Below are positions 20,036-20,666 of a DNA stretch of 20,666 bases, one piece after another. Numbering within the stretch: the stretch's first letter is position 1; each line of letters starts with the position of its first letter. The DNA lies in assembly GCA_037176905.1 (NCBI GenBank), contig JBBBWG010000582.1, positions 1,708-22,373 on the forward strand, given 5' to 3'. Both the position numbers and the translations under genes were made by a program. The stretch comes from Azolla pinnata. Its lineage: Eukaryota > Streptophyta > Polypodiopsida > Salviniales > Salviniaceae. The notes under the pieces were generated by a model. The model did no database searches. It was not told the DNA's origin and worked only from the letters and a program-made list of their open reading frames with translations.

Positions 20036-20077
20036 TAATACATACATACATACATACATAACATGCATGCATGCATA
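20036..20077. repeat. (ATAC)n followed by (ATGC)n
   Basis: Five to six ATAC units pass directly into about four ATGC units. The ATGC part is self-complementary. Confidence 0.9.
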
Positions 20078-20354
20078 GGGCAATCCGACTAATATTCTAT
20101 ATTGGCAAGAAGCCCGCGGTTCATGCCACAACATGTTCATGTGGATAAGGTTTTGCGGCTTTCAACGGATGTGGTTACCGATCATCATCGCCATCGTTAC
20201 CTGTAAGTGGTCCTCAGGCGGGCGAGTGGCTCCACATTTGGGGGCATGTTCGACAAGTCTGGCTTAGGGGTCGATAGCGAGCGCTCTTATGATTGGGTGC
20301 ATGCCATGCACATGCATGACCTGCCGATTTCGGTTGACGTGGTATCCCCCAGAT

Positions 20355-20471
20355 TGCATGCATGCATACACAAATACATACATTCATGCATACATACATG
20401 CATACAGACATACAAACATACATACAGACAGACAGACAAATAGACAGACAAATATACAGACAGACACACAA
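20355..20471. repeat. Compound CATG/CATA/CAGA tetranucleotide array
   Basis: About 115 bases of tetranucleotide units: first GCAT, then ATAC/CATA with CATT and CATG variants, then CAGA with CAAA and TAGA variants, ending in CACACAAAG. It explains the long Tyr/His/Thr and Cys/Val/Met frames seen on both strands here. Confidence 0.9.
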
Positions 20472-20666
20472 AGATTGTGTGAAGGCGGAATGGGGTTGGA
20501 GGGAGAGGGCGCAGAACTCGTGTGCGCTCTTCCTCGTGGTGATAATGCAAGTACTAGCATGCACACACTTTCCCTCTCAGAATTCTCCATCTCCGTCTCC
20601 GTCTCCGTCTCCCTCTGTCTTTGTTTCTGACAAAATTCTTGCTCTCTGTGTCAGCGTGTTTGTGTC
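20472..20666. other. Right end: short TCTCCG repeat and pyrimidine-rich sequence
   Basis: CTCCATCTCCGTCTCCGTCT at 20586 starts four hexanucleotide units (TCTCCG-like), followed by TCTGTCTTTG. No coding feature is recognised before the window ends. Confidence 0.6.

Noticed and set aside
20207-20630. Cys/Val/Met-rich and Tyr/His/Thr-rich frames on both strands
   Set aside because: They are translations of the tetranucleotide array at 20355-20471.
1-20666. Search for a defence system, CRISPR array, rRNA operon, gene cluster or virus-like element
   Set aside because: None is visible; the two clear genes are ordinary plant housekeeping genes with unrelated roles.

Overview
The window is nuclear DNA of a land plant. 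It carries two multi-exon genes with GT-AG introns, both on the + strand, with AT-rich introns and no operon-like spacing. The protein sequences resemble plant SWC4/DMAP1 and plant mitochondrial solanesyl diphosphate synthase. Short arrays of the plant telomere unit (CCCTAAA/TTTAGGG) lie near the right end. The proteins are clearly diverged from the Arabidopsis versions as I remember them, so a non-seed plant (bryophyte, lycophyte or fern) is possible, but the sequence alone does not settle this.

Layout. 1-152: what looks like the 3' part of a tRNA-derived SINE (B-box-like sequence, short body, A-rich tail). 153-1946: intergenic and 5' UTR sequence with a degenerate 70-bp triplicate, a 30-bp direct repeat and a GAA-rich purine tract next to the first gene. 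1947-7344: SWC4/DMAP1, 16 exons, 459 codons, every junction in phase. 7345-9098: spacer with two TATA-like motifs, a small unexplained ORF, a repeated motif and a (TTC)9 tract. 9099-16452: trans-long-chain prenyl diphosphate synthase, 13 exons, 517 codons, with both aspartate-rich motifs intact and a poly(A) signal downstream. 16832-18151: weak candidate for a small third gene of unknown function. 18150-20666: no recognisable gene, but many simple repeats and two telomere-type arrays in opposite orientation.

The two solid genes are housekeeping genes from different pathways: chromatin (H2A.Z deposition and H4/H2A acetylation) and the mitochondrial ubiquinone side chain. Nothing suggests they act together. 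I found no virus-like element, CRISPR array, rRNA gene or complete transposon, and no evidence for a new multi-gene system. The points most worth a second look are the unidentified candidate gene, the near-perfect 154-bp tandem duplication in a synthase intron, the inverted pair of telomere-type arrays, and the long, microsatellite-encoded N-terminus of the synthase.
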